NCBI GenBank assembly: GCA_017508195.1
Contig: JAFVZL010000025.1
Coordinates: 1-33,281, forward strand
Direction of reading: 5' to 3'
DNA from: Clostridia bacterium
Lineage (GTDB): Bacteria > Bacillota > Clostridia > Oscillospirales > CAG-272
DNA length: 33,281 nt
In this document: positions 7,761 through 16,707 of the stretch, one piece after another
Layout of the letters: every line of letters starts with the position of its first letter
Numbering within the stretch: the first letter of the stretch is position 1
Position numbers and translations under genes: made by a program
Notes under the pieces: generated by a model
Seen by the model: only the letters and a program-made list of their open reading frames with translations
Database searches by the model: none
What the model was told of the DNA's origin: nothing

Positions 7761-8477
7761 ATGAACGTATATAAGACCGATTCCATTGAAGAGCTTCTCG
7801 CAAATAACCCCTACCCGGGTCGCGGGATCGTTATCGGAAAGAGCGATGACGGAGCCGCAGTATTTGCATACTTCATTATGGGTAGAAGCGAGAACTCGCG
7901 CAACAGAGTTTTCGTAGAGCGTGACGGTGCGGTATTTACCGAGCCTTACGATTTTGCAAAGGTTTCCGATCCCTCGCTTATAATCTATTCCGCGATCCGT
8001 GAGATAGAGAATAAGATCATCGTCACAAACGGAGATCAGACCGATACCATATATGATGCTATCAAGGCAGGCGGGGATATGCGAGAGGGCCTCAGAACAA
8101 GAGAGTTCGAGCCCGACGCTCCTAACCTCACCCCCCGTATCAGCGGTGTTATCACGATGGGGCGCGGTGACTTCACCTATGAGATGAGTATCCTGAAGAG
8201 CGGCACTCCCGACGGTACGGTCTGTAACAGATACTTCTATGAGTACACTCCCGTGTCAGGACTCGGTCATTTTATACATACCTACGTTACCGACGGAAAT
8301 CCGCTCCCCACCTTTGTTGGAGAGCCCGAACGCGTCAGTATACCCACTGATATCGACAGATTTACAAAGGCTATCTGGGATAACCTCAACGAGGAGAACA
8401 AGATATCCCTCTATGTTAGATACACCGACCCAAAGAGCGGCGCATCGGATGTCCGCCTTATCAACAAGCATAAGTGA
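7761..8477 (+). CDS. purO: IMP cyclohydrolase, PurO type
   Basis: This 238-residue protein is predicted to cyclise FAICAR to IMP, the last purine step. It matches the PurO/IMP cyclohydrolase family (first known in archaea) through NPYPGRGIVIG near 16-26 and YFIMGRSENSRNRVFVE near 36-52, and it shows no relation to the PurH N-terminal MGS-like fold. GGAG at 7751-7754 sits 6 nt before the ATG, right after the purN stop. The gene is followed by a free-standing transformylase, so the pair replaces bifunctional PurH. Confidence 0.88.
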   Translation: MNVYKTDSIEELLANNPYPGRGIVIGKSDDGAAVFAYFIMGRSENSRNRVFVERDGAVFTEPYDFAKVSDPSLIIYSAIREIENKIIVTNGDQTDTIYDAIKAGGDMREGLRTREFEPDAPNLTPRISGVITMGRGDFTYEMSILKSGTPDGTVCNRYFYEYTPVSGLGHFIHTYVTDGNPLPTFVGEPERVSIPTDIDRFTKAIWDNLNEENKISLYVRYTDPKSGASDVRLINKHK

Positions 8478-8484
8478 GGTAAAT

Positions 8485-9669
8485 ATGAAAGAGTTTGAGC
8501 TTAAATACGGTTGTAACCCCAATCAGAAGCCCGCAAAGATCTTTATGCATGACGGAAGCGAGCTTCCGATAAAGATCCTTTCGGGAAGACCCGGATACAT
8601 TAATTTCCTCGATGCGTTCAACTCCTGGCAGCTTGTCAAGGAGCTGAAGGAGGCAACGGGTATGCCCTCTGCGACATCGTTCAAGCACGTCAGCCCTACC
8701 TCTGCTGCGGTTGGCCTGCCCCTCTCCGATGCTCTTAAGAGAGCCTGCTTCGTAGACGATATCAAGGGGCTTGATGACTCGCCTCTCGCTTGTGCCTACG
8801 CAAGAGCACGCGGAACCGACAGAATGTCCTCGTTCGGTGACTGGATAGCACTCTCCGACGTTTGCGACGTTACCACGGCAACCCTTATCAAGCGTGAGAT
8901 ATCCGACGGTATCATTGCTCCCGGCTACGAGCCCGAGGCTCTTGAAATACTGAAGACCAAAAAGAAGGGAAATTACAATATTATCGAGATAGACCCCGAT
9001 TACACGCCCGATCCCATCGAGCATAAGCAGGTATACGGTATCACATTCGAGCAGGGAAGAAACAACTTCGAGATAAACCGCGAGCTTCTTTCAAATATAG
9101 TAACCGTAAATAAGGAGCTTCCCGAGGACGCTGCACGCGATCTTATCATAGCGCTTATCACCCTTAAATACACTCAGTCGAATTCGGTATGCTATGCATA
9201 CGGCGGTCAGGCTATCGGTGTAGGTGCCGGACAGCAGTCGAGAATTCACTGCACCCGTCTTGCCGGTACTAAGGCTGACACGTGGCAGCTTCGTCAGTAT
9301 AAGAAGGTGCTCGATCTGCCCTTCCTTCCGACTCTCTCCCGTCCCGACAGAGATAACGTAATTGACGGCTATATAAACAAGAACGAGGAGGACGTCTGTG
9401 CAGAGGGAAATTGGCAGAAGTACTTCACCACGCGCCCCGAGCCCCTCACCGACGAGGAGGCGAGAGCATATCTTGATACCATCAAGGGCGTTGCACTCGG
9501 CTCGGATGCGTTCTTCCCGTTTGACGATAACATCGAGAGAGCCAAGAGAAGCGGAGTCAGCTACGTAGCCGAGCCCGGTGGCTCTGTCCGCGACGATATC
9601 GTTATAGAATGTGCCGATAAATACGGAATGGTAGTTGCGTTTACCGGTATGCGTCTGTTCCACCACTAA
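8485..9669 (+). CDS. Free-standing AICAR formyltransferase (PurH C-terminal domain homologue)
   Basis: This 394-residue enzyme formylates AICAR (ZMP) with 10-formyl-THF. It equals the transformylase half of PurH without the cyclohydrolase domain. Lys67-His68 in SFKHVSP are the catalytic pair; YTQSNSV, GVGAGQQSRIHCTRLA and PGGSVRDD are family signatures. The C-terminus reads TGMRLFHH rather than the TGMRHFRH of bifunctional PurH. ATG 8485 follows the purO stop by 7 nt, with TGAGGT as SD. Its substrate is the ligand sensed by the riboswitch at 4005-4095. Confidence 0.92.
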   Translation: MKEFELKYGCNPNQKPAKIFMHDGSELPIKILSGRPGYINFLDAFNSWQLVKELKEATGMPSATSFKHVSPTSAAVGLPLSDALKRACFVDDIKGLDDSPLACAYARARGTDRMSSFGDWIALSDVCDVTTATLIKREISDGIIAPGYEPEALEILKTKKKGNYNIIEIDPDYTPDPIEHKQVYGITFEQGRNNFEINRELLSNIVTVNKELPEDAARDLIIALITLKYTQSNSVCYAYGGQAIGVGAGQQSRIHCTRLAGTKADTWQLRQYKKVLDLPFLPTLSRPDRDNVIDGYINKNEEDVCAEGNWQKYFTTRPEPLTDEEARAYLDTIKGVALGSDAFFPFDDNIERAKRSGVSYVAEPGGSVRDDIVIECADKYGMVVAFTGMRLFHH

Positions 9670-9681
9670 GGAGAGTTAACG

Positions 9682-10950
9682 ATGAGGATTATGGTCGTTG
9701 GCGGTGGCGGCAGAGAGCACGCCATCATAAAAAAGCTTAAGGAAAATAAAAAGGTTGAAGAGATCTTCGCCCTTCCCGGCAACGGCGGCATGGCAAATGA
9801 TGCCACCCTCGTACCGATCGGTGCAAAGGATCTCGATGCGATAGTAGAGTTTGCGAAAAACAATGCTATCGACTATGCGGTCGTAGCGCCCGATGATCCC
9901 TTGGTGCTCGGCTGCGTTGACAGACTCGAGGAGATAGGCGTACCCTGCTTCGGTCCGAGAGCATCTGCCGCAATAATAGAGGGAAGCAAGGTCTTCTCGA
10001 AAAATCTTATGAAAAAATACGGCATCCCGACTGCGGAATACAGAGTGTTTGAGTCTGCGGATGATGCTTACGAATACCTGAAGGATGCACCTATACCGAC
10101 GGTAATAAAGGCTGACGGTCTAGCTCTCGGCAAGGGAGTTATCATTGCAACCGAGAGGGATGAGGCGCTTGCCGCGGTCCGATCCATAATGGAGGAGGGC
10201 AGATTCGGTAAGAGTGGCAGCCGTATCGTTATCGAGGAATTCCTTGAAGGCCCTGAGGTTTCTGTTCTCGCATTTACAGATGGCACTACCGTGTGTCCCA
10301 TGGTATCATCTATGGATCATAAGAGAATAGGTGACGGTGATACAGGTCTAAACACGGGAGGCATGGGAACGATAGCTCCCAACCCCTTCTATACCGAGGA
10401 TATTGCAAACAATTGTATGCAAAATATATTCGTTCCCACGATAAACGCTATGAAAAACGAGGGAAGGGAATTCCGCGGTTGCCTTTATTTCGGACTTATG
10501 ATCACGAAGGACGGGCCCAGGGTCATTGAGTATAACTGTCGCTTCGGCGATCCTGAGACGCAGGTCGTACTACCTCTTCTTGAGTCGGATCTTCTCGAGA
10601 TAATGATGGCTACTACGGAGGGCAGACTCTCCGAGTGCGAGGTAAAATTCAGTGACGGAGCAGCCGCTTGTGTCATTATGGCATCCGGCGGATATCCTGA
10701 GAGCTACAAGTCAGGATACCCCATCAGAATGGACGAGTCTGTATCCGATCATGTTTACGTTGCGGGTGCAAGACTCGAGGGCAATGAGCTTCTCACCGCG
10801 GGCGGACGAGTCCTCGGTGTGACTGCTACCGCGCCTACGCTAGAGGATGCACTTAAGACGGCTTACGAGAGAGTCGGACGTGTCGATTTTGAAGGAGCAT
10901 ATTACAGACATGACATTGGCAAGCGCGCTCTTGGCTTGAAGAAAGGATAA
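9682..10950 (+). CDS. purD: Phosphoribosylamine--glycine ligase (GAR synthetase)
   Basis: This 422-residue ATP-grasp enzyme joins phosphoribosylamine to glycine. MRIMVVGGGGREHAI opens the protein. KADGLALGKGV near 148-158 is the ATP-grasp loop, and NTGGMGTIAPNP near 226-237 and EYNCRFGDPETQ near 283-294 are family signatures. Length is normal. GGAGA at 9671-9675 precedes the ATG. It uses the unstable product of PurF, so its presence in the same transcript fits substrate hand-off. Confidence 0.95.
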   Translation: MRIMVVGGGGREHAIIKKLKENKKVEEIFALPGNGGMANDATLVPIGAKDLDAIVEFAKNNAIDYAVVAPDDPLVLGCVDRLEEIGVPCFGPRASAAIIEGSKVFSKNLMKKYGIPTAEYRVFESADDAYEYLKDAPIPTVIKADGLALGKGVIIATERDEALAAVRSIMEEGRFGKSGSRIVIEEFLEGPEVSVLAFTDGTTVCPMVSSMDHKRIGDGDTGLNTGGMGTIAPNPFYTEDIANNCMQNIFVPTINAMKNEGREFRGCLYFGLMITKDGPRVIEYNCRFGDPETQVVLPLLESDLLEIMMATTEGRLSECEVKFSDGAAACVIMASGGYPESYKSGYPIRMDESVSDHVYVAGARLEGNELLTAGGRVLGVTATAPTLEDALKTAYERVGRVDFEGAYYRHDIGKRALGLKKG

Positions 10951-10954
10951 AGGA

Positions 10955-13900
10955 ATGGTATATCGCATTTACGTAGAAAAGAAGGCGGGACTCGATAACG
11001 AGGCGAGAGCGCTTCGCTCGGAAATATCCGCCTTTCTCGGCATAAAGAACGTCGAGAGAGTAAGAATTCTGAATCGCTACGATGCAGAAAATATCACCGC
11101 TGAGCTGTTCGATTACGCGACGAAAACCGTTTTTTCGGAGCCTCAGCTCGATGACACTTATACAGAGCTTGACCCCCACGGTGCCACTGTCTTTGCGGTA
11201 GAGTACCTGCCCGGTCAGTTCGATCAGCGCGCTGATTCTGCTGCACAGTGTATTCAGCTTATCTCCCAGGGAGAAAGACCCACTGTCGCATCTGCGAGAA
11301 TCTATATGCTCTACGGCAAGCTTACGGCTGACGAGATCTCCCGCATCAAAAAGCACGTTATCAACCCCGTAGAGGCAAGAGAGGCGGAGCTTTCTGTTCG
11401 CGATACCTTAAAAACCGAGTACACCGTTCCCGCCGACGTACGCGTGCTGGAGGGCTTCACCGAGCTCGATGCCGAAGAGCTCCGCGAGTTTATAGGAGAG
11501 TACGGCCTTGCTATGGACGAGGGCGATATTGCCTTCTGTCAGCAGTACTTCATATCCGAGGGCAGATGCCCGACTATAACCGAGATAAGGATGATCGATA
11601 CCTATTGGTCAGACCACTGCCGTCACACCACGTTTAATACGATCATCGACAGTGTCAGCTTTGAGGATCCCACCCTCGAGCGGGCATATAACGAGTATAT
11701 CGCATCGAGAGAGTCGCTCGGCAGAACGAAGCCCGTGACCCTTATGGATATCGGTACTCTTGCCGCAAAATGCCTTAAAAAGGCAGGCAAGCTCGATAAG
11801 CTCGATGAGTCCGAGGAGATAAACGCCTGCACTGTAAAGGTCGACGTTACGGTTGACGGTGTTGTTGAGCCCTGGCTTCTTCTTTTCAAGAACGAGACAC
11901 ACAACCACCCGACCGAGATAGAGCCCTTCGGCGGTGCCGCTACCTGTATAGGCGGTGCGATAAGAGACCCCCTCTCGGGCAGATCCTACGTCTACGGTGC
12001 TATGCGACTGACGGGTGCGGCAGATCCTCTCTCTGCTATTGAGGATACCCTCGAGGGTAAGCTTCCGCAGAGAAAGATTGTTACGACCGCAGCACACGGC
12101 TATTCCTCGTACGGCAATCAGATCGGTCTTGCTACGGGCATCGTTGACGAGATATATCACGACGGCTATGCCGCAAAGCATATGGAGGTAGGTGCGGTAA
12201 TTGCCGCTACCCCTGCCGAGAACGTAAGGCGCGAGTGTCCTCTTCCCGGTGACCTCATCGTGCTCCTTGGCGGAAGAACGGGTCGCGATGGCTGCGGCGG
12301 TGCTACCGGTTCGTCAAAGTCCCATAATGTAAAGTCGCTCGAGAGCTGCGGAGCAGAGGTTCAGAAGGGTAACGCACCGGAGGAAAGAAAGCTTCAGCGC
12401 CTATTCAGAAATCCCGAGGTATCGCGTATGATAAAGCGATGCAATGACTTCGGTGCGGGCGGTGTATCCGTTGCGATAGGCGAGCTTGCCGACGGACTTG
12501 ATATCAACCTCGATGCAGTGCCTAAGAAGTATGAGGGACTTGACGGAACCGAGCTTGCGATAAGCGAGTCGCAGGAGAGAATGGCGGTGGTTATCGAGAA
12601 GGAGAGCCGTGAGCGCTTCCTCGAGCTTGCAGAAGGTGAGAACCTAGAGGCTACCGTTGTTGCTGCCGTTAAGGCAGATGCAAGACTTACGATGACGTGG
12701 CGCGGCAAGGTCATTTGCGATATCAGCCGCGAGTTCCTTAATTCAAACGGTGCTGAAAAGCATATAAGCATCAATACCGCAAAGGCTGAGAGCTTCACCC
12801 GTGAGCTCCCCGAGAGCTTCAGCGAGGGCGTGATAAAGACACTCTCCGACCTCAACTGCTGCTCTAAGAGAGGTCTCTCTGAGCGCTTCGACAGTACGAT
12901 AGGTGCGGGCACGGTGCTTATGCCCTTCGGCGGTGCGCGCCAGCGCACACCCATTCAGGCGATGGTACAGAAGCTTTCGGTTGAGAAGAAGCACACCGAT
13001 CTTGCATCCTTTATGTCCTGGGGCTACAACCCCTATATTTCAGAGAAGAGCCCCTATCACGGAGCGTATCTCGCGGTTGTTGAGTCGGTTGCTAAGCTTG
13101 TCAGCACGGGCGCAGATTTCAAGGACGTTTACCTCACCTTCCAAGAGTATTTCAAGAAGCTCGGTAAGGATAGCGACAGATGGGGTCAGCCCATGGCTGC
13201 ACTCCTCGGTGCCTTCCGCGCACAGATGGATCTCGGAGTTGCCGCTATCGGCGGTAAGGACTCCATGAGCGGATCCTTTGAGTCTCTCGACGTTCCCCCG
13301 ACTCTTATCTCCTTCGCAGTCACCACCGACCCCGTTAATAAGGTTGTGTCCCCCGAGTTCAAGAGAGCGGGCAGCAGGGTAGTTATTCTATCTCCCAAGT
13401 ATAATGTTGACGGACTTCCCGATAAGGACTCGCTGATTTCGCTCTTTGACAAGATCTCCTCGCTCAGAAACGAGGGCAAGATTCTTTCTATGTACACCCC
13501 CACCTCGGGAGGTGTTATAGAGGCTGTCGTAAAGATGGCTATGGGTAACGGCTTTGGCTTTAAATTTGACACGGGTGTAGATTTAAAGACCATTTTCGGC
13601 TATTCCTACGGCTCGTTTATCATAGAGCTTGCATCCGATGAGAATATCGGTGAGCTTCTCGGATATACCACCGAGGAGGAGATATTCACCTATGGTGATG
13701 AAAGCGTTGAGGCAAGCAAAGTGTATAAGGCATATGAGGACAAGCTCGAGAGCGTTTACTCCTGTAACGTAAAGAGCCCCGATGAAAAGGTTGAGAACGT
13801 AAGCTATACCGCAACCGAGCGCAGAGCACCGAGTGTGTTCACCGCGAAGCCCAGGGTGCTCATCCCCGTATTCCCCGGCACGAACTGCGAGTACGACTCC

Positions 13901-14647
13901 GCGAAGGCGGTCATGGACGCAGGTGCCGATGCCGAGATATTCGTTATCAACAACCTCTCGAAGGACGGTATCAGACGCTCTGCCGAGAGCTTCGCAGAGA
14001 AGCTTTCGGGCTCCGAGGCGCTCTTTATTCCCGGCGGCTTCTCGGGCGGTGACGAGCCTGACGGATCGGGTAAATTCATCACTGCGTTTATGAGAGGCGA
14101 GACCGTTAAAAACGCTGTAACCGAGCTTCTTGACAGGCGTGACGGACTTATCCTCGGTATCTGCAACGGATTCCAGGCACTTGTTAAGCTCGGACTCGTT
14201 CCCTACGGAAAGATCATCGACACCGATGAGAGCTGCCCCACCCTTACATTTAACAATATTGCGCGTCATCAGTCTAAGATAGTCAGAACGAGAATTGCAT
14301 CGAATATGTCCCCGTGGCTCGCATTTACTGAGGTGGGAGAGATCTATAACGTACCGATCTCTCACGGTGAGGGTAAGTTCTTAGCAGATGATAAAACCGT
14401 AAAAGAGCTTATAAAGAACGGCCAGATCGCGACTCAGTACGTCGATATGAACGCAAACGCGACCTACGATATCGATTTTAACCCCAACGGCTCGACCTAT
14501 GCTATCGAGGGTATCACCTCACCCGACGGCAGAGTTCTCGGTAAGATGGGTCACTCCGAGAGAATCGGCGACGGACTTTATAAAAACGTTCCCGGCGAAT
14601 ACGATATCAAGATGTTCAGATCTATGGTTAAGTATTTTAAGGGATGA
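10955..14647 (+). CDS. purL: Phosphoribosylformylglycinamidine synthase, single-chain large form
   Basis: This 1230-residue enzyme converts FGAR to FGAM with glutamine and ATP. It is the fused form, so purS and purQ are not needed. YWSDHCRHTTF near 215-225 and the FKNETHNHPTEIEPFGGAAT region near 311-330 are synthetase signatures. The C-terminal class I glutaminase (about 965-1230) has FPGTNCEYD, the nucleophile Cys1070 in GICNGFQAL, and His1137/Glu1139 in SHGEGK. GAAAGGA inside the end of purD is the likely SD for ATG 10955. Unlike PurF, its glutaminase site is complete. It is the last gene of the operon. Confidence 0.95.
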   Translation: MVYRIYVEKKAGLDNEARALRSEISAFLGIKNVERVRILNRYDAENITAELFDYATKTVFSEPQLDDTYTELDPHGATVFAVEYLPGQFDQRADSAAQCIQLISQGERPTVASARIYMLYGKLTADEISRIKKHVINPVEAREAELSVRDTLKTEYTVPADVRVLEGFTELDAEELREFIGEYGLAMDEGDIAFCQQYFISEGRCPTITEIRMIDTYWSDHCRHTTFNTIIDSVSFEDPTLERAYNEYIASRESLGRTKPVTLMDIGTLAAKCLKKAGKLDKLDESEEINACTVKVDVTVDGVVEPWLLLFKNETHNHPTEIEPFGGAATCIGGAIRDPLSGRSYVYGAMRLTGAADPLSAIEDTLEGKLPQRKIVTTAAHGYSSYGNQIGLATGIVDEIYHDGYAAKHMEVGAVIAATPAENVRRECPLPGDLIVLLGGRTGRDGCGGATGSSKSHNVKSLESCGAEVQKGNAPEERKLQRLFRNPEVSRMIKRCNDFGAGGVSVAIGELADGLDINLDAVPKKYEGLDGTELAISESQERMAVVIEKESRERFLELAEGENLEATVVAAVKADARLTMTWRGKVICDISREFLNSNGAEKHISINTAKAESFTRELPESFSEGVIKTLSDLNCCSKRGLSERFDSTIGAGTVLMPFGGARQRTPIQAMVQKLSVEKKHTDLASFMSWGYNPYISEKSPYHGAYLAVVESVAKLVSTGADFKDVYLTFQEYFKKLGKDSDRWGQPMAALLGAFRAQMDLGVAAIGGKDSMSGSFESLDVPPTLISFAVTTDPVNKVVSPEFKRAGSRVVILSPKYNVDGLPDKDSLISLFDKISSLRNEGKILSMYTPTSGGVIEAVVKMAMGNGFGFKFDTGVDLKTIFGYSYGSFIIELASDENIGELLGYTTEEEIFTYGDESVEASKVYKAYEDKLESVYSCNVKSPDEKVENVSYTATERRAPSVFTAKPRVLIPVFPGTNCEYDSAKAVMDAGADAEIFVINNLSKDGIRRSAESFAEKLSGSEALFIPGGFSGGDEPDGSGKFITAFMRGETVKNAVTELLDRRDGLILGICNGFQALVKLGLVPYGKIIDTDESCPTLTFNNIARHQSKIVRTRIASNMSPWLAFTEVGEIYNVPISHGEGKFLADDKTVKELIKNGQIATQYVDMNANATYDIDFNPNGSTYAIEGITSPDGRVLGKMGHSERIGDGLYKNVPGEYDIKMFRSMVKYFKG

Positions 14648-14700
14648 TGGAAAGATTCAACTAATAAAATATTGTCAGGGATAAAACAATGAAAAAATAG

Positions 14701-14746
14701 AAAACTACCCGATGAGGACCTGTTCCTCGGAAAGGTAGTTTTCTTT
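14701..14746 (+). terminator. Stem-loop after purL, probable operon terminator
   Basis: The outer arms are AAAACTACC (14701-14709) and GGTAGTTTT (14734-14742), with an inner pair GAGGA (14714-14718)/TCCTC (14724-14728). The T-tract is short (TTTTCTTT). The only SD-like bases for the ORF at 14747 (AAGGTAG, 14732-14738) lie in the 3' arm, so the structure could also hide that site. Confidence 0.65.
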
Positions 14747-14980
14747 ATGTCGAAGCAAAAGAATTTTATGAACAAAAAGGACTCACCCCCTACCGACAGA
14801 TACGATAAGGGATATGAGACCAATTCCACTCCCGGGATCAATTCTCCCGAGATCTCACTTCCTGCGTTTAATCCCCCGGTGCCAAACAGAGCATGGACTG
14901 CGATGAGGGCAGGACTTGACATTGATGCGCTCACCGAGGAGGAAAAGCGCGAGCTTTATTACGGTAAGGATCAAATCTAG
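14747..14980 (+). CDS. Unrecognised 77-residue protein
   Basis: I do not recognise this family. The protein is hydrophilic, with no signal peptide or membrane segment. The first half is rich in Lys, Asn, Asp, Ser and Pro (PAFNPPVPNRAW near 40-51) and looks disordered. The second half (about 49-73, AWTAMRAGLDIDALTEEEKR) can form a charged helix and is the part most likely to be conserved. The ATG is at 14747, 5 nt after a stem-loop; an alternative in-frame ATG at 14768 has no SD. A small dyad at 14997-15024 follows the stop codon. Real coding is plausible but not certain. Confidence 0.5.
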   Translation: MSKQKNFMNKKDSPPTDRYDKGYETNSTPGINSPEISLPAFNPPVPNRAWTAMRAGLDIDALTEEEKRELYYGKDQI

Positions 14981-14996
14981 CGCTCGAAAACGGAGC

Positions 14997-15030
14997 CGCT
15001 CATCTCTCGTGGGCTTCATGAGCGCATTTT
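14997..15030 (+). terminator. Possible weak terminator after the 77-residue ORF
   Basis: CGCTCAT (14997-15003) pairs with ATGAGCG (15018-15024), followed by CATTTTCTG. The T-run is short, so the call is weak. Confidence 0.4.
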
Positions 15031-15283
15031 CTGCTATGCTTGATTCTGAACGTAGTTTTGGCGGCGTGATGGCTTTCGCTTTTTGAAAAATGGGTGCCGA
15101 AAATGGTAGAAAATAAAGATATTTGGCACATCATGGGTACATTTTCGGCACTTTCTCTTTCCAAGCTCGTAACACCTTGCTATCCTTCAACTGCCAGTGT
15201 TGATCATTAAAGACGTAAAAATGTTCAGTTCGCTAATAGGTGGCGCGTGTCAACGCAAGCTACGCGCGAGTTTTTTAAATCTA
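15031..15283. other. Non-coding stretch with a 12 bp inverted repeat
   Basis: No gene is supported here. GTGCCGAAAATG (15094-15105) and CATTTTCGGCAC (15140-15151) form a perfect 12 bp inverted repeat around 34 bp. A second stem, GCGCGT (15243-15248) with ACGCGC (15262-15267), runs into GAGTTTTTT (15268-15276) and could terminate transcription before the AspRS promoter. Confidence 0.6.
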
Positions 15284-15312
15284 TTGACTTTTAGGTTGAA
15301 ATATTATATAAT
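15284..15312 (+). promoter_or_regulatory. Sigma-A promoter of the AspRS gene
   Basis: TTGACT at 15284-15289 and TATAAT at 15307-15312 are 17 bp apart. The leader to ATG 15350 is only about 30 nt, which leaves no room for a T-box. Confidence 0.9.
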
Positions 15313-15349
15313 GTTTTAAGTGAAAAAATATCCCGTTTTGGAGGAAAAT

Positions 15350-16636
15350 ATGAAAAGAACCTACATAAAGGACATTACGCCCGGTACGCACAGGATCTCG
15401 GGCTTTGTCGAGAACTTCAGAAACAAGAAGAGCATGGCGTTCATCGTTGTCCGCGATATCACAGGCAAGATGCAGGTCACCGTTATCAAGGACGAGCACC
15501 CCGAGATGCTCGAGATGCTCGATACTCTTACTCCCCACTCGGTCGTCACCTTCGAGGGTGAGGTCGTCGCGAGCGAGTACGTTAAGCTCGGAGGCATTGA
15601 GATGTATCCCACCTCGATGAAGATCGAGTCGGTTGCAGATGCGCTTCCGATAAAGGATGACTCTGACATTGACGTTCGTATGGATTACAGATGGATCGAT
15701 CTTCGCCGCGAGAAGAATCACCTTATGCTCGCCCTTCAGACTACTCTTACTAATGCGATGCGCGAGTTTCTTCTTAAGAGAAACTTCGTTGAGATCCACA
15801 CTCCAAAGCTCATCGCTGCAGCAAGTGAGTCGGGCTCGGACGTTTTTGAGGTGAAGTATTTCGAGGGAAATGCATACCTTGCACAGTCACCTCAGTTCTA
15901 TAAGCAGATGGCTATGGCTTCGGGCCTTGAGAGGATTTTCGAGACCGGTCCCGTATTCAGGGCAGAGAAGTCCTATACTAACAAGCACGCGACCGAGTTC
16001 TCGGGATTCGATCTTGAGTTCTCTTACATCGATTCCTTCGAGGACGTTATGCAGATCGAGGAGGAGCTTCTCACCTACGCAATCACTAAGGTAAAAGAGG
16101 CTCACGGAGACAAGCTTAAGGAGCTTTTTGGTATGGATCTTGAGATCCCGACTCTTCCTTTCCCGAGAATGAAGCTTGCAGACGTTTATGCCGAGCTTGA
16201 GGCAAGATACGGCTACAAGGTACCTGATGAGCTTAAGGGCGATCTCACCACCGAGGCTGAGAGAATGACCAAGCAGCTCTGTCATGATATGTTCGGACAC
16301 GAGTTCCTCTTCGTTACCGATTATGCGAAGGAGGAGCGCGCATTCTATCACATGAGAGACGAGAAGGGTGTACCTCAGGGCTATGATCTTATATGGCGCG
16401 GAGTCGAGATCACTACCGGTGCTCAGCGTGAGCACAGATATGACGTGCTTAAGGCACAGGCAGAGGAGAAGGGACTCGCAGAGGACGTTAAATTCTATCT
16501 TGAATTTTTCAAGTACGGATGTCCCCCTCACGGCGGCTTCGGACTTGGTATCGACCGTCTTACTATGCTCTTCCTTGACATTCCGATCAAGGAGGTCCAG
16601 TTCCTCTTCCGCGGTCCCAACCGCCTTACTCCGTAA
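15350..16636 (+). CDS. Aspartyl-tRNA synthetase, archaeal/eukaryal type (AspS2)
   Basis: This 428-residue class IIb synthetase charges tRNA with aspartate. An N-terminal OB-fold anticodon domain (1-100) precedes the catalytic core: LAQSPQFYKQ at 177-186, motif 2 with FRAEKS at 203-208, and motif 3 GGFGLGIDRLTM near the C-terminus. It lacks the roughly 100-residue bacterial insertion domain of AspRS (bacterial forms are near 590 residues), so it is the short archaeal type. Such enzymes in bacteria are often non-discriminating and make Asp-tRNA(Asn) for GatCAB. GGAGGA at 15340-15345 selects this ATG rather than a GTG 30 nt upstream. AsnRS is the alternative call, but the QSPQ/GxDR pattern favours AspRS. 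Confidence 0.87.
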   Translation: MKRTYIKDITPGTHRISGFVENFRNKKSMAFIVVRDITGKMQVTVIKDEHPEMLEMLDTLTPHSVVTFEGEVVASEYVKLGGIEMYPTSMKIESVADALPIKDDSDIDVRMDYRWIDLRREKNHLMLALQTTLTNAMREFLLKRNFVEIHTPKLIAAASESGSDVFEVKYFEGNAYLAQSPQFYKQMAMASGLERIFETGPVFRAEKSYTNKHATEFSGFDLEFSYIDSFEDVMQIEEELLTYAITKVKEAHGDKLKELFGMDLEIPTLPFPRMKLADVYAELEARYGYKVPDELKGDLTTEAERMTKQLCHDMFGHEFLFVTDYAKEERAFYHMRDEKGVPQGYDLIWRGVEITTGAQREHRYDVLKAQAEEKGLAEDVKFYLEFFKYGCPPHGGFGLGIDRLTMLFLDIPIKEVQFLFRGPNRLTP

Positions 16637-16707
16637 ATAATAGTTGTCATTTAGTCTGCTATTGCAACAAAAAACATAATTTTTACCAGAAAAAGGAATA
16701 CTTAAAA

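Noticed and set aside
15313-15349. T-box leader for the AspRS gene
   Set aside because: Only about 30 nt lie between the promoter and the start codon, too short for a T-box.
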